Origin: Bacillus sp. EB600
GTDB lineage: Bacteria > Bacillota > Bacilli > Bacillales > Cytobacillaceae
Assembly (NCBI RefSeq): GCF_024494385.1
Contig: NZ_JAEVLT010000001.1
Coordinates: 62,001-126,000, forward strand
Direction of reading: 5' to 3'
DNA length: 64,000 nt
Part shown: positions 25,917 to 33,945 of the stretch, in pieces
How positions within the stretch are numbered: the first letter of the stretch is position 1
Layout of the letters: each line of letters opens with the position of its first letter
Translations under genes and position numbers: made by a program
Notes under the pieces: model-generated
What the model was told of the DNA's origin: nothing
Seen by the model: only the letters and a program-made list of their open reading frames with translations
Databases searched by the model: none

Positions 25917-27263
25917 TTACCCAATCATTATTTTTTCTTCCGCGTATTTTATTTTTGCTTCCTTCTTATTTGACATAAGGGCGAAAGCCATGGTTAACGG
26001 TCCAAGCCTTCCAATAAACATCATAATGGTAATCAAAACTCTTCCAATTGGTGTAAGATTCCCTGTTAATCCTTCTGATAAACCAACTGTTCCAAAGGCA
26101 GAAATCGATTCAAACAGAATTTTATTCATATCTGCTTTTTCTGTATAAGTGAGTAAAAAGAAAATGGTAAAGATAAAAATTATTGCAATAACAGCAATTG
26201 ACAAAGATTTATTCACCAATTTCCATGAAATTCTTCTTCTAAAAATATTCACATTATCTCTATTTGTAAGAACCGTCCAAAAAGCCAGTAGAATAATAGC
26301 GAAGGTTGTTACTTTTATTCCTCCCCCAGTGGAACCTGACGACGCCCCAATAAACATTAATACCATTGTAAAAACTTGAGATGAAAGAGTCATTTTTCCA
26401 ATATCAATTGTATTAAATCCTGCTGTGCGGGGAACTACACCCTGGAAATAAGATGCCCATAATTTATCCCCTATTCCAAGTTTACCTATGGTTTTAGGAT
26501 TATGAAATTCTGAAACAAAAATGATAATCGTACCTATTATGATGAGAATTAAGGTCATAACTAAAGCAACTTTTGAATGCAAAGATATTTTTCGAAAAGA
26601 TTTTTTTTGCCATATATCCATAATCACTGTAAACCCGATGCCGCCAGTAATGAATAGAAGAGTGATTACTATATTTACAGTGGGGTCCCCAACCCATTTA
26701 CTTAGACTATCAGTTTCAAGACCAAAACCTGCATTATTAAAGGCAGAGATCGAATGAAAAATGCCGTAATAAATGGCCTTTCCCCATGGCATCTCATATG
26801 ACCAGCGTATGGCTAAAACCAAGGCACCGAGAGCTTCTACAATCAATGTAATTCTGATGATTCGCAAAACAAGCTTTACAACTCCTGACAGTGTCAATAC
26901 ATTTAATGAATCCTGGAGAAGCAGCCTCTCTTTTAATCCAATTTTCTTTCCTAGAATGATAAACATAAATATCCCTATGGTCATAAATCCCCATCCGCCA
27001 AACTGGATTAAAATAAGAAGGACTATTTGACCAAATAGAGTAAAGGTTGTTCCGGTATCTACAACAGCCAATCCTGTAACACATACTGCAGAAGTTGCCT
27101 CAAACAAGGCGTCAATGAAGTGAAGGCCCCTTCCTTCCTCCACTGTAGAAAATGGCAGCATTAGAAGGAGAGTACCTACTAAAATAAGACTGCCAAACCC
27201 TATTACAAGGATTTGTGATGGGTGTAATTTAATAAGATTACCTTTTCTTTTTATTGATTTCAC
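25917..27263 (-). CDS. ktrB: KtrB/TrkH-type potassium-transporting subunit
   Basis: 448 residues from a GTG with AAGGGGAGAA upstream. Four pore loops with the selectivity Gly are visible: SAVCVTGLAV, SAFNNAGFGLE, VVPRTAGFNTID and SAFGTVGLSEG. Length and end fit KtrB/KtrD (445-449 residues in B. subtilis). It forms a dimeric Na+-dependent K+ channel gated by the KtrA ring. ktrA is 98 bases upstream on the same strand, so both are likely one operon. I cannot separate KtrB from KtrD by eye. Confidence 0.93.
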   Translation of the reverse strand: MKSIKRKGNLIKLHPSQILVIGFGSLILVGTLLLMLPFSTVEEGRGLHFIDALFEATSAVCVTGLAVVDTGTTFTLFGQIVLLILIQFGGWGFMTIGIFMFIILGKKIGLKERLLLQDSLNVLTLSGVVKLVLRIIRITLIVEALGALVLAIRWSYEMPWGKAIYYGIFHSISAFNNAGFGLETDSLSKWVGDPTVNIVITLLFITGGIGFTVIMDIWQKKSFRKISLHSKVALVMTLILIIIGTIIIFVSEFHNPKTIGKLGIGDKLWASYFQGVVPRTAGFNTIDIGKMTLSSQVFTMVLMFIGASSGSTGGGIKVTTFAIILLAFWTVLTNRDNVNIFRRRISWKLVNKSLSIAVIAIIFIFTIFFLLTYTEKADMNKILFESISAFGTVGLSEGLTGNLTPIGRVLITIMMFIGRLGPLTMAFALMSNKKEAKIKYAEEKIMIG

Positions 27264-27361
27264 TATGTATTCTCCCCTTATAATTCCTAATAAAGTGAAA
27301 TGTTAGTGTGTAAAATCCATAACAAACAACTTTAGTGGTTATGCTTTTCAACATATTCCGC

Positions 27362-28018
27362 TTAACTAACATGGGAGAATTTTTGTAAATCTTCATTTTC
27401 CCCAATTACAATCAAGATATCATCTGGTTCCAGTGCTCGATCCGGATTTGGTAAGATATCAATTTTATTGTTATTTTTAATAGCAATTACGGTTATGTTG
27501 TAATTTGCCCGCATATTTATTTCACGAAGGTTTTGGCCGTGCATACTTGCAGGAACTTTGATTTCTTCCATACTATAGTCCTCTGCAAGTTCAATGAAAT
27601 TTAAAACATTAGGAGATGACATCAACTGATGAGCAAGTCTTTCTCCCATGTCCCTCTCAGGAAAAATCACTCGATCTGCTCCAACTTTATTCAAAACCCG
27701 TCCATGACTATTGTTGATCGCTTTTGCCACTACATGCTTTACTCCCAATTCTTTAAGTAAAAGTACAGACAAAATACTGGCTTGAATATCATCACCTATA
27801 GCTACAATGACTGTACTGAAATTTCTGATTCCTACCTCTTTGAGTGTTTGTACATCCGTTGCGTCTCCTATAACTGCATGGGTTAAGCAATCTTGGTATT
27901 TTTCGATGTTCTCTTCATTTTTATCAATGGCTAATACTTCATTTCCTTCATTAAAAAGAGCAGTGGCAACACTTGAACCAAATCTCCCCATTCCAATTAC
28001 AACATATTGTTTTCGCAC
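27362..28018 (-). CDS. ktrA: KtrA/TrkA-type RCK gating subunit
   Basis: 218 residues from a GTG with AGGAGG eight bases upstream. The N-domain starts YVVIGMGRFGSSVA (GxGxxG nucleotide motif) and continues VLAIDKNEENI (acidic end of beta 2) and VIVAIGDDIQASILSVLLLKELG, the RCK_N fold that binds ATP/ADP. The C-domain (about 135-218), with ITVIAIKNNNKIDILPNP and DDILIVIGENEDL, is RCK_C, the c-di-AMP binding site in Ktr proteins. It gates KtrB. Unlike B. subtilis ktrAB, no riboswitch directly precedes it; the nearest ydaO element is 1.3 kb upstream and separated by a terminator. Confidence 0.93.
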   Translation of the reverse strand: MRKQYVVIGMGRFGSSVATALFNEGNEVLAIDKNEENIEKYQDCLTHAVIGDATDVQTLKEVGIRNFSTVIVAIGDDIQASILSVLLLKELGVKHVVAKAINNSHGRVLNKVGADRVIFPERDMGERLAHQLMSSPNVLNFIELAEDYSMEEIKVPASMHGQNLREINMRANYNITVIAIKNNNKIDILPNPDRALEPDDILIVIGENEDLQKFSHVS

Positions 28019-28063
28019 TATTCCAACCTCCTATTTTTCGGACATTAATATTTCTACATTACA

Positions 28064-28240
28064 TTAATAACTTATATATACATACATCATTGAAATGAAA
28101 ATGGAAACAAGCATAAGTGGGAAACTCACCTTTAAAAACTTCAAAAAGGTTATATGATATCCAGCCACCTCAAGGTTGGCACTTGCCCCAATCAATGTTC
28201 CATTTCCTCCTTAGCAAGCACCAATGGTTATCACTCCTTA
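28064..28240 (-). pseudogene. remnant of an ArsB/NhaD-type transporter gene (C-terminal end)
   Basis: Read on the minus strand it gives GAC-stop-GGNGTLIGASANLEVAGYHITFLKFLKVSFPLM...SMMYVYISY. The intact gene at 30564-31844 ends GACLGGNGTLIGASANLVVAG(LASKA)GYHISFMKFLIVGFPLM...SSIYVYLRYLM. The copy has an in-frame TAA replacing Leu, lacks the five residues LASKA, and has no upstream part. It ends 46 bases before ktrA. Confidence 0.85.
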
Positions 28241-28361
28241 TTTTCTAATAAGGTCACTAATTAATTTGTTTCTTTTTGTATTTAGATTCTACTGTAATTT
28301 ACATATTATCCAATGAATATAATCTGGATTAAAGTGATTAAGCTTTTCGCTTTTCATCTGT

Positions 28362-28388
28362 CAAAAAAAAAGCCACCATAAGGTGGTA
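28362..28388 (-). terminator. terminator between the Spo0M-like gene and ktrA
   Basis: CCACC ATAA GGTGG stem (28373-28386) with nine T on the minus strand. It isolates ktrAB from the upstream riboswitch/Spo0M-like region. Confidence 0.7.
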
Positions 28389-28566
28389 TTCATATCGCCT
28401 CCGAATAAGCATTGAGAATAAACACTTTAAAGATATGACAGGAAATAAAGTAACAGATAAACAACTTCAATTTTTAAAGAATCCCATTCTTGATAATGTT
28501 CAATTTTCTACCTATAATTATGATTCTTCAAAAATTCAAAGAGGATCTCATCCCAAATCTTTAAAA

Positions 28567-28968
28567 TCATGGCTCGTCATTGATAATAATAGGAAGGCAT
28601 TGTGTAATACTCTTGGAGTTTTCAAAAACAATTCTAATAATTAAAGTATATTGAAAGGAATTAATACCTTTATTTATACTCTCAGGTATATAAAATAAAA
28701 AAGGAATGATTTCTGATTTGTTAGGTAAACTAGAATAAGTAAATAAAACTGTTTGGCTATTAATGGTTTCCTCTTTAAGAGATTTCGTATCAGTTCCAAT
28801 TAAATCAAGATCATATCGTTTTACTTTATTTTTTAAAAGACCACCCTTGACCTCAATGTTACCGTTTATATTGTTTCCAACTGTATACACTTTTTTGTCA
28901 AGTTGGATGGTTGCTTTAGGTAAACCAATATTCATTTTCATCATACCATTCAACATCCGTATCATCAC
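28567..28968 (-). CDS. Spo0M-like arrestin-domain protein, short or truncated
   Basis: 133 residues. PKATIQLDKKVYTVGNNINGNIEVKGG...VKRYDLDLIGTDTKS resembles the N-terminal arrestin-like domain of the sporulation-control protein Spo0M (about 258 residues in B. subtilis). The frame ends after one domain (CLPIIINDEP), so the second half is missing: either a single-domain variant or a truncated gene. Start uncertain; several closely spaced ATGs follow GACAGGTG. It is the only frame between the orphan riboswitch and the next terminator. Confidence 0.6.
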   Translation of the reverse strand: MMIRMLNGMMKMNIGLPKATIQLDKKVYTVGNNINGNIEVKGGLLKNKVKRYDLDLIGTDTKSLKEETINSQTVLFTYSSLPNKSEIIPFLFYIPESINKGINSFQYTLIIRIVFENSKSITQCLPIIINDEP

Positions 28969-29215
28969 CTGTCTTGATGTTATTTCCCTTGGAATTACTA
29001 GATTAGGGAAACATGCATATAACTTTTTAATTAGTGAGTTCCTGTAAATTTTCTAATTTCATTTTGTTTTAGAGTTTCATATTTTGATTACACCAAAAAG
29101 ATATTAAATTTGATTAGAGAGAAATCTAACTCAAAAAAATAAATAGACCAATGTTTTCTTTTTACCAAGATTGAAAACAAAACTCTCTTTTGGCATTTAA
29201 CATTTATTAGTCTAC

Positions 29216-29263
29216 TTAACACCCAGATAGCAAATTATGCTCTCTTTGTGTTCCGTCTCCCAT
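29216..29263 (-). CDS. very short ORF just after the riboswitch terminator, 15 codons
   Basis: MGDGTQREHNLLSGC with AGAGG upstream. It lies directly behind the riboswitch terminator and could be the start of the gene the switch once controlled, or noise. Confidence 0.2.
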   Translation of the reverse strand: MGDGTQREHNLLSGC

Positions 29264-29324
29264 GTATCCTCTATAATAGGCATCAAAAAAAACCTACTTT
29301 TTTCTTCAAGCTCCCTTTTTGCTA

Positions 29325-29360
29325 AGAAAACAAAAAAGCCCCCTGAATTAGGCGGTTTTT
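29325..29360 (-). terminator. predicted terminator of the second ydaO riboswitch
   Basis: Minus strand CCGCCTAATTCAGGGGG (one central mismatch) followed by CTTTTTTG. Confidence 0.55.
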
Positions 29361-29500
29361 AAACCTCCTTCGCTATAGCCGACGAAGTTAGCTGACGGGT
29401 AGGATGGCGAAAGAGAAATCTCATCCTTTCTACAAAAAGTAGAATTAACCCCCAAAAATTGGTTCCTCCGTTCCCTTTATATCGGGATTAGACCTTATAT
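29355..29500 (-). promoter_or_regulatory. second ydaO-type c-di-AMP riboswitch (orphan)
   Basis: On the minus strand: CGGAGGAACCAA, GGGGGTTAATTC, AAAGGATGAGATTTC, then CCCGTCAGCTAACTTCGTCGG and GAAGGAGG. The CCCGuCAGCUAACuUCG block is diagnostic of the ydaO class; the first blocks are somewhat diverged from the kimA copy. No intact transporter gene follows before a terminator at 28362-28388. Confidence 0.88.
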
Positions 29501-29713
29501 TTAATTAAAAATTCAACATGAGGTTATTTTATCTCCATTCGAAAAAGCTGTAAAGAGTTATTTTTATCATATTACTTGACATAGGCTATTTTTTAATAAA
29601 AATCTACTTTTTCTTGAGATTGCTCATGATTCTGAAAAATTTCGAACAATATTTAATTAAGATAGGACTTGGCGAAAGACGAGACCATATAATTATATTC
29701 TTTAAAAAAATAC

Positions 29714-30271
29714 TTAAATTTTCTCTTGAATTTCGCCAAGTTTTAAATTGATATTATGTTCAACATTAATTAAATTTAAAAAATTTTTTAAATCATTTTC
29801 GGTTTCGCAAACATGTATACGTTCGATCCAAATAGAATAAACTTTTTTTGTATACATGAAAGTATGCATGGGAAATGGTTGATTGATCTTAATACATACC
29901 ATCCCACGCTCCAATCCCTTTAAAGGCTTATTAAATATTGAAATAAAGGGCAATTTGGATCTATTTTTCCAGTTTTCGTTTTCTTGTGCTGTTCTGATGC
30001 ATTTATATATTTCTGAAATTTCATCATCTTCTTTAATGTAGGTTCTCCAACCTGCTTTCTCCACTGAAACTTTTATCTCATTCTGTTGATCGGCAAACCA
30101 ATAGCCTAAAATATATCTTTTCCCATCCATTAACTTCCAAACTGCTCCAAACATTCTATAACGTAAAGTATGGGGATCAAGAAATCCTCTCTTACAACAA
30201 AAATAAATTGGTTCGTGGGAATCCAAAAGATAACGGGTTGTAAACCTATTCTCATAGGTAAGTTTACTCAT
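29714..30271 (-). CDS. hypothetical protein, 185 aa
   Basis: ATG with AAGGGAG seven bases upstream. Soluble, Trp/Tyr/Lys rich; contains SHEPIYFCCKRGFLDPHTLRYR and YILGYWFADQQNEIKVSVEKAGW. No family recognised. It lies between the orphan riboswitch (downstream) and the ArsB/NhaD transporter (upstream) on the same strand but about 290 bases from the latter, so probably a separate unit. Confidence 0.6.
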   Translation of the reverse strand: MSKLTYENRFTTRYLLDSHEPIYFCCKRGFLDPHTLRYRMFGAVWKLMDGKRYILGYWFADQQNEIKVSVEKAGWRTYIKEDDEISEIYKCIRTAQENENWKNRSKLPFISIFNKPLKGLERGMVCIKINQPFPMHTFMYTKKVYSIWIERIHVCETENDLKNFLNLINVEHNINLKLGEIQEKI

Positions 30272-30462
30272 TGGACAGCTCCCTTAAGATCATTAGAAAA
30301 AATAACTAAATCAGAAAAAGAATATACTCTTTAAAAAGCTTGTTACTACCAAAGGCTATTTTAAATTCTTTCCAAAACCTTTTTGAAAATATAGAAAGTT
30401 GGGATTTTTATTTTATTGTTTTTGTTGGTCAGCAACCACCAATACATTCATATGTCGTACCA

Positions 30463-30563
30463 TTAATATAGATCAATCTGCAAGGACTCATTGGGAGGAA
30501 ATAACCAAGGGTTCTGTTGTTCAATGATTGTTAAGAGAACCTCTTGATTCACGATTAAATTGC
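30463..30563 (-). other. possible gene remnant downstream of the ArsB/NhaD gene
   Basis: A minus-strand frame here reads SNLIVNQEVLLTIIEQQNPW then LFPPNESLQIDLY-stop. The LLxIIEQQNPW segment resembles the start of some AAA-type ATPases. There is no ribosome site and only about 34 residues, so at most a fragment. Confidence 0.25.
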
Positions 30564-31844
30564 TCACATTAAATATCTTAGATAAACATATATTGAAGAA
30601 ATCAATATCGAAAGGATCATTAACGGGAAACCAACAATTAAAAACTTCATAAATGAAATATGATAACCGGCCTTTGAAGCTAAACCAGCAACGACCAAAT
30701 TGGCACTTGCCCCAATTAACGTTCCATTTCCTCCTAAGCAAGCGCCAAGAGACAAACTCCACCAAAGTGGTTCCAAATTATGTATACCTAAATGCCCCAT
30801 TTCTTTAATGAGAGGGATCATAGTTGCTACAAATGGGATGTTGTCAACAAAAGCTGAGATTATCGCGCTCATCCATAAAACCAAGAAAGTGGAGGAGGTT
30901 AATTCTCCTCCTGTTAAAGCCATCGCTTTTTTTGCTAATGCTTCAATTAGGCCCGTCTCTACCAAACCTCCAACTATGACAAACAATCCAATGAAGAAGA
31001 AAAGTGTTGTCCATTCTATTTTTTCCAAGGCGTTAATTAAATATTTGTCGCCGGTCAGTAAAAGTAACAGAAATGCGCCAATGAGAGCAATCGTAGCGGT
31101 TTCAACATGGATGAATTGATGTAGGAAAAAACCGCATAGGGTCAACGTTATAATCGTTAGGCATTTCTTTAATAATACTCTGTCCTTCAGCTCCATATGC
31201 GCACTTTTTGCTAATAAATGTTCTTGTAATTCCTTCGTAGTTGTTAACTTTTTCCTATAAAAGAAAGCTAATATCATAACTGTCATGATTAGGATAATAA
31301 AGTTTATAAATGCTAAGTTATCAATAAATGATAAGAACGTCAGCTCCTTAACCGCACTTCCGATCATTAAATTAGGAGGGTCCCCTATCATTGTCGCTGT
31401 ACCTCCAATATTTGAAGCAAAAATTTCCGATAATAAATATGGAATCGGTGGAACCTTTAATTGATGTGTGATACTTAATGTTACGGGAACAACTAACAAA
31501 ACAGTCGTTACATTATCTAGTAAAGCCGAAGCTATGGCTGTGAATAAGCTTAAAGCCACTAATATTTTAATCGGACTTCCTTTTACTTTTTGGGCTGCCC
31601 CCACGGCAATAAACTCAAAAACACCCGTTTGGGCCGTAATTCCGACAAGGATCATCATACCAACTAACAATCCAATTGTATTAAAATCGATGTATTGAAC
31701 AGCTTGCTTTTGCTCCAAAATACCCAGAGCAACCATTACAAGTCCACCAAGCATGGCAATGATTGTCCGATGAATTTTTTCTGATATAATCATCGCATAC
31801 GTAAACAAAAAAATAATTAACGCAAGTACTTCATGTGACCCCAT
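30564..31844 (-). CDS. ArsB/NhaD-family ion transporter
   Basis: 426 residues, about eleven membrane segments, with AATAGGAGGAAAGTC upstream. SALLDNVTTVLLVVPVTL and SAFVDNIPFVATMIPLIKEMG are the paired DN motifs of the ion-transporter superfamily, and IGGTATMIGDPPNLMIGSA and LGGNGTLIGASANLVVAG the two GGTxTxIG loops. Members move arsenite, Na+ or organic anions; no arsR/arsC or other clue is adjacent, so substrate is open. A decayed partial copy lies 2.3 kb away next to ktrA, which links it to the cation island. Confidence 0.88.
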   Translation of the reverse strand: MGSHEVLALIIFLFTYAMIISEKIHRTIIAMLGGLVMVALGILEQKQAVQYIDFNTIGLLVGMMILVGITAQTGVFEFIAVGAAQKVKGSPIKILVALSLFTAIASALLDNVTTVLLVVPVTLSITHQLKVPPIPYLLSEIFASNIGGTATMIGDPPNLMIGSAVKELTFLSFIDNLAFINFIILIMTVMILAFFYRKKLTTTKELQEHLLAKSAHMELKDRVLLKKCLTIITLTLCGFFLHQFIHVETATIALIGAFLLLLLTGDKYLINALEKIEWTTLFFFIGLFVIVGGLVETGLIEALAKKAMALTGGELTSSTFLVLWMSAIISAFVDNIPFVATMIPLIKEMGHLGIHNLEPLWWSLSLGACLGGNGTLIGASANLVVAGLASKAGYHISFMKFLIVGFPLMILSILISSIYVYLRYLM

Positions 31845-32075
31845 TGACTTTCCTCCTATTTTCCTAAATCATTTTTACAGCATAATAATGGTATTTTTCA
31901 ATCCAAAAATTCTTGCTACAGTAATTAAATATAAAGAAAATATACTACTCATTTCATTTTATGTAAACATTACCTACACCAGGCGGCTTCTTTATAAAAT
32001 GGGATAGTTGTTTCCTATATTAATTTTTATTTCTATCTATCTGCATTGGAAGCCTTTACAAAAAAGTTTTATTTT

Positions 32076-32118
32076 TGTGAACTTTTTCATAGTAATATTA
32101 TCAATTAAAATCTATAAT
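32076..32118 (+). promoter_or_regulatory. Fnr-type box and promoter of the narK-PAS gene
   Basis: TGTGA-N6-TCATA (32076-32091, one mismatch in the right half) and TATAAT (32113-32118). With transcription starting near 32125 the box centre is at -41.5, the class II Fnr position. Confidence 0.7.
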
Positions 32119-32208
32119 ACACGGAAGAAACTCCCATAATAAACAGGCAGTCTTCACAGTTGATAATGGAAAGATTTTTAAGCAGAAATGCTTCTAAGGG
32201 GGATAAGA

Positions 32209-33732
32209 ATGAACCAAGGAACAAAACAATTATTTATTCAAACTAGTAGTTTAATCGGAGGATTCATGGTATGGGTACTCATTTCCTCACTAATGCCATA
32301 CATACACACTGATATTAAACTCACATCAACTCAGCAAGCTTGGGCAACTGCCATACCTGTGATCCTCGGTTCCGTACTTCGAGTACCTATCGGGTATTGG
32401 ACAAATAAATATGGAGCGAAAACCTTATTTTCGCTAAGCTTTTTGCTCTTATTGCTCCCTATTGCATTAATTAGTTATGCGCATTCCCTTTTCATGCTAC
32501 TGATTGGAGGGTTTTTGCTCGGAATTGGCGGAGCTGTATTTTCAATTGGGGTAACATCTTTGCCGAAGTATTATCCGAAAGAAAAGCATGGATTTATCAA
32601 TGGTATCTATGGAGCTGGTAACATTGGTACCGCCATTACTTCCTTTGCTGCACCTGTTATGGCTAACGCTTTTGGATGGAGGTCAACGATTCAGATTTTT
32701 CTTCTTATTGTTTTCGCGTTTGCTGTTATCAATTTCCTATTTGGTGACAAAAGTGAACGTAAAGTAGATAATTCATTAACGGAACAAATGAAAGCTGTTT
32801 ATCGAAATCCCAAATTATGGTTATTAAGTCTATTTTATTTTATTACTTTTGGATCATTTGTTGCCTTTACGATTTATCTGCCCTCCTTTTTGGTTAATCA
32901 TTTTGCATTAGACAAGGTTGATGCAGGTTTACGGACTGCTGGGTTCATTGCTCTGGCAACAATTTTCAGACCTGTGGGTGGGTGGCTTGGAGATAAAATG
33001 AACCCCTTCCTTATTTTAATGGCTGTTTTCTTTGGTCTTACTTTTGCGGGTTTTCTGTTGTCCTTTACGCCTTCTCTCCCGATTTATTCGTTTGGATGCC
33101 TATTAGTTGCTTTTTGTGCTGGTATCGGAAATGGAGCCATTTTTAAATTGGTACCATTATATTTTTCAAAGCAAGCTGGAATTGTAAATGGAATTGTTGC
33201 TGCAATGGGTGGGCTTGGCGGCTTTTTTCCACCATTAATCCTGACGATTTTGTTCAATTTAACGGGGCACTACGCAATTGGATTCATGTCATTATCTGAA
33301 TTTTCATTAGCGAGCTTAGTGCTGGTTGTATGGTCGTATTACCAAGATAAATTGAATATCTCAGCAAAAATTATTGACTATACTGATGAAGGCATTTGTA
33401 TTACTGATACGAATGGAATCATTCAAAAAGTTAATTCCGCCTTCACAAGAATAACAGGCTATCATGAAGAAGAAGTGATTGGAAAAACACCAAGTGTCCT
33501 CCAATCCGGGGAGCATGACCAAAGTTTTTATAAAAGTATGTGGGATCAATTGCTGTCTACCGGAAAATGGAAGGGAGCAATTTGGAACAAACGAAAAAAT
33601 CAAGAGATTTACCAGGAGTGGCTGACGATTACTGCCATAAAGGATGATGCAGGTGAAACAAAAAGCTTTGCAGGAATGTTTAAAGAAATGAACGAAATTG
33701 AAAGAGAATATGAGAACAAGAACAAACTTTAA
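32209..33732 (+). CDS. NarK-type MFS nitrate/nitrite transporter fused to a C-terminal PAS domain
   Basis: 507 residues from the ATG at 32209 (AAGGGGG upstream; the ATG at 32188 lacks a ribosome site). Residues 1 to about 385 form a twelve-helix MFS transporter of the nitrate/nitrite porter type, with GAVFSIGVTSLPKYYPKEKHGFINGIYGAGNIGTA and GIGNGAIFKLVPLYF. The last about 115 residues are a PAS domain: IIDYTDEGICITDTNGIIQKVNSAFTRITGYHEEEVIGKTP, then LQSGEHDQSFY and a PAC-like end. There is no kinase or other output domain. PAS plus transporter suggests transport gated by a redox or ligand signal. An Fnr-type promoter precedes it and narK follows 210 bases downstream on the same strand. Confidence 0.88.
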   Translation: MNQGTKQLFIQTSSLIGGFMVWVLISSLMPYIHTDIKLTSTQQAWATAIPVILGSVLRVPIGYWTNKYGAKTLFSLSFLLLLLPIALISYAHSLFMLLIGGFLLGIGGAVFSIGVTSLPKYYPKEKHGFINGIYGAGNIGTAITSFAAPVMANAFGWRSTIQIFLLIVFAFAVINFLFGDKSERKVDNSLTEQMKAVYRNPKLWLLSLFYFITFGSFVAFTIYLPSFLVNHFALDKVDAGLRTAGFIALATIFRPVGGWLGDKMNPFLILMAVFFGLTFAGFLLSFTPSLPIYSFGCLLVAFCAGIGNGAIFKLVPLYFSKQAGIVNGIVAAMGGLGGFFPPLILTILFNLTGHYAIGFMSLSEFSLASLVLVVWSYYQDKLNISAKIIDYTDEGICITDTNGIIQKVNSAFTRITGYHEEEVIGKTPSVLQSGEHDQSFYKSMWDQLLSTGKWKGAIWNKRKNQEIYQEWLTITAIKDDAGETKSFAGMFKEMNEIEREYENKNKL

Positions 33733-33760
33733 AAACTTTCTTCGGAAAGTTTTTTTTTTA
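33730..33760 (+). terminator. terminator of the narK-PAS gene
   Basis: AAACTTTC TTCG GAAAGTTT TTTTTTT: perfect stem with a stable tetraloop. Confidence 0.95.
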
Positions 33761-33848
33761 TCTCCAAAATGCTAAAAGGCGCTTCTGCTTTTCGTTTTTT
33801 TACAACTTTATGTCTTTCGGTCTATATTCACAATTCCTTCACTATTTT

Positions 33849-33891
33849 TGTGAGGTACGTCACAAGTTTAACCCTTCCCTCTGCTTATTAT
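33849..33891 (+). promoter_or_regulatory. perfect Fnr-type box and promoter of narK
   Basis: TGTGA-GGTACG-TCACA (33849-33864), a perfect palindrome, and TATTAT (33886-33891). The centre falls at -41.5 from the predicted start near 33898. Identical geometry to the narK-PAS promoter. Confidence 0.82.
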
Positions 33892-33945
33892 TATCAGTGT
33901 TAACACTGAATCAGTTAAAACATTGTTACTATTGGAGGTAAATTT

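Noticed and set aside
28435-28644. 69-residue plus-strand ORF between ktrA and the Spo0M-like gene
   Set aside because: It overlaps the Spo0M-like coding region antisense and has no ribosome site.
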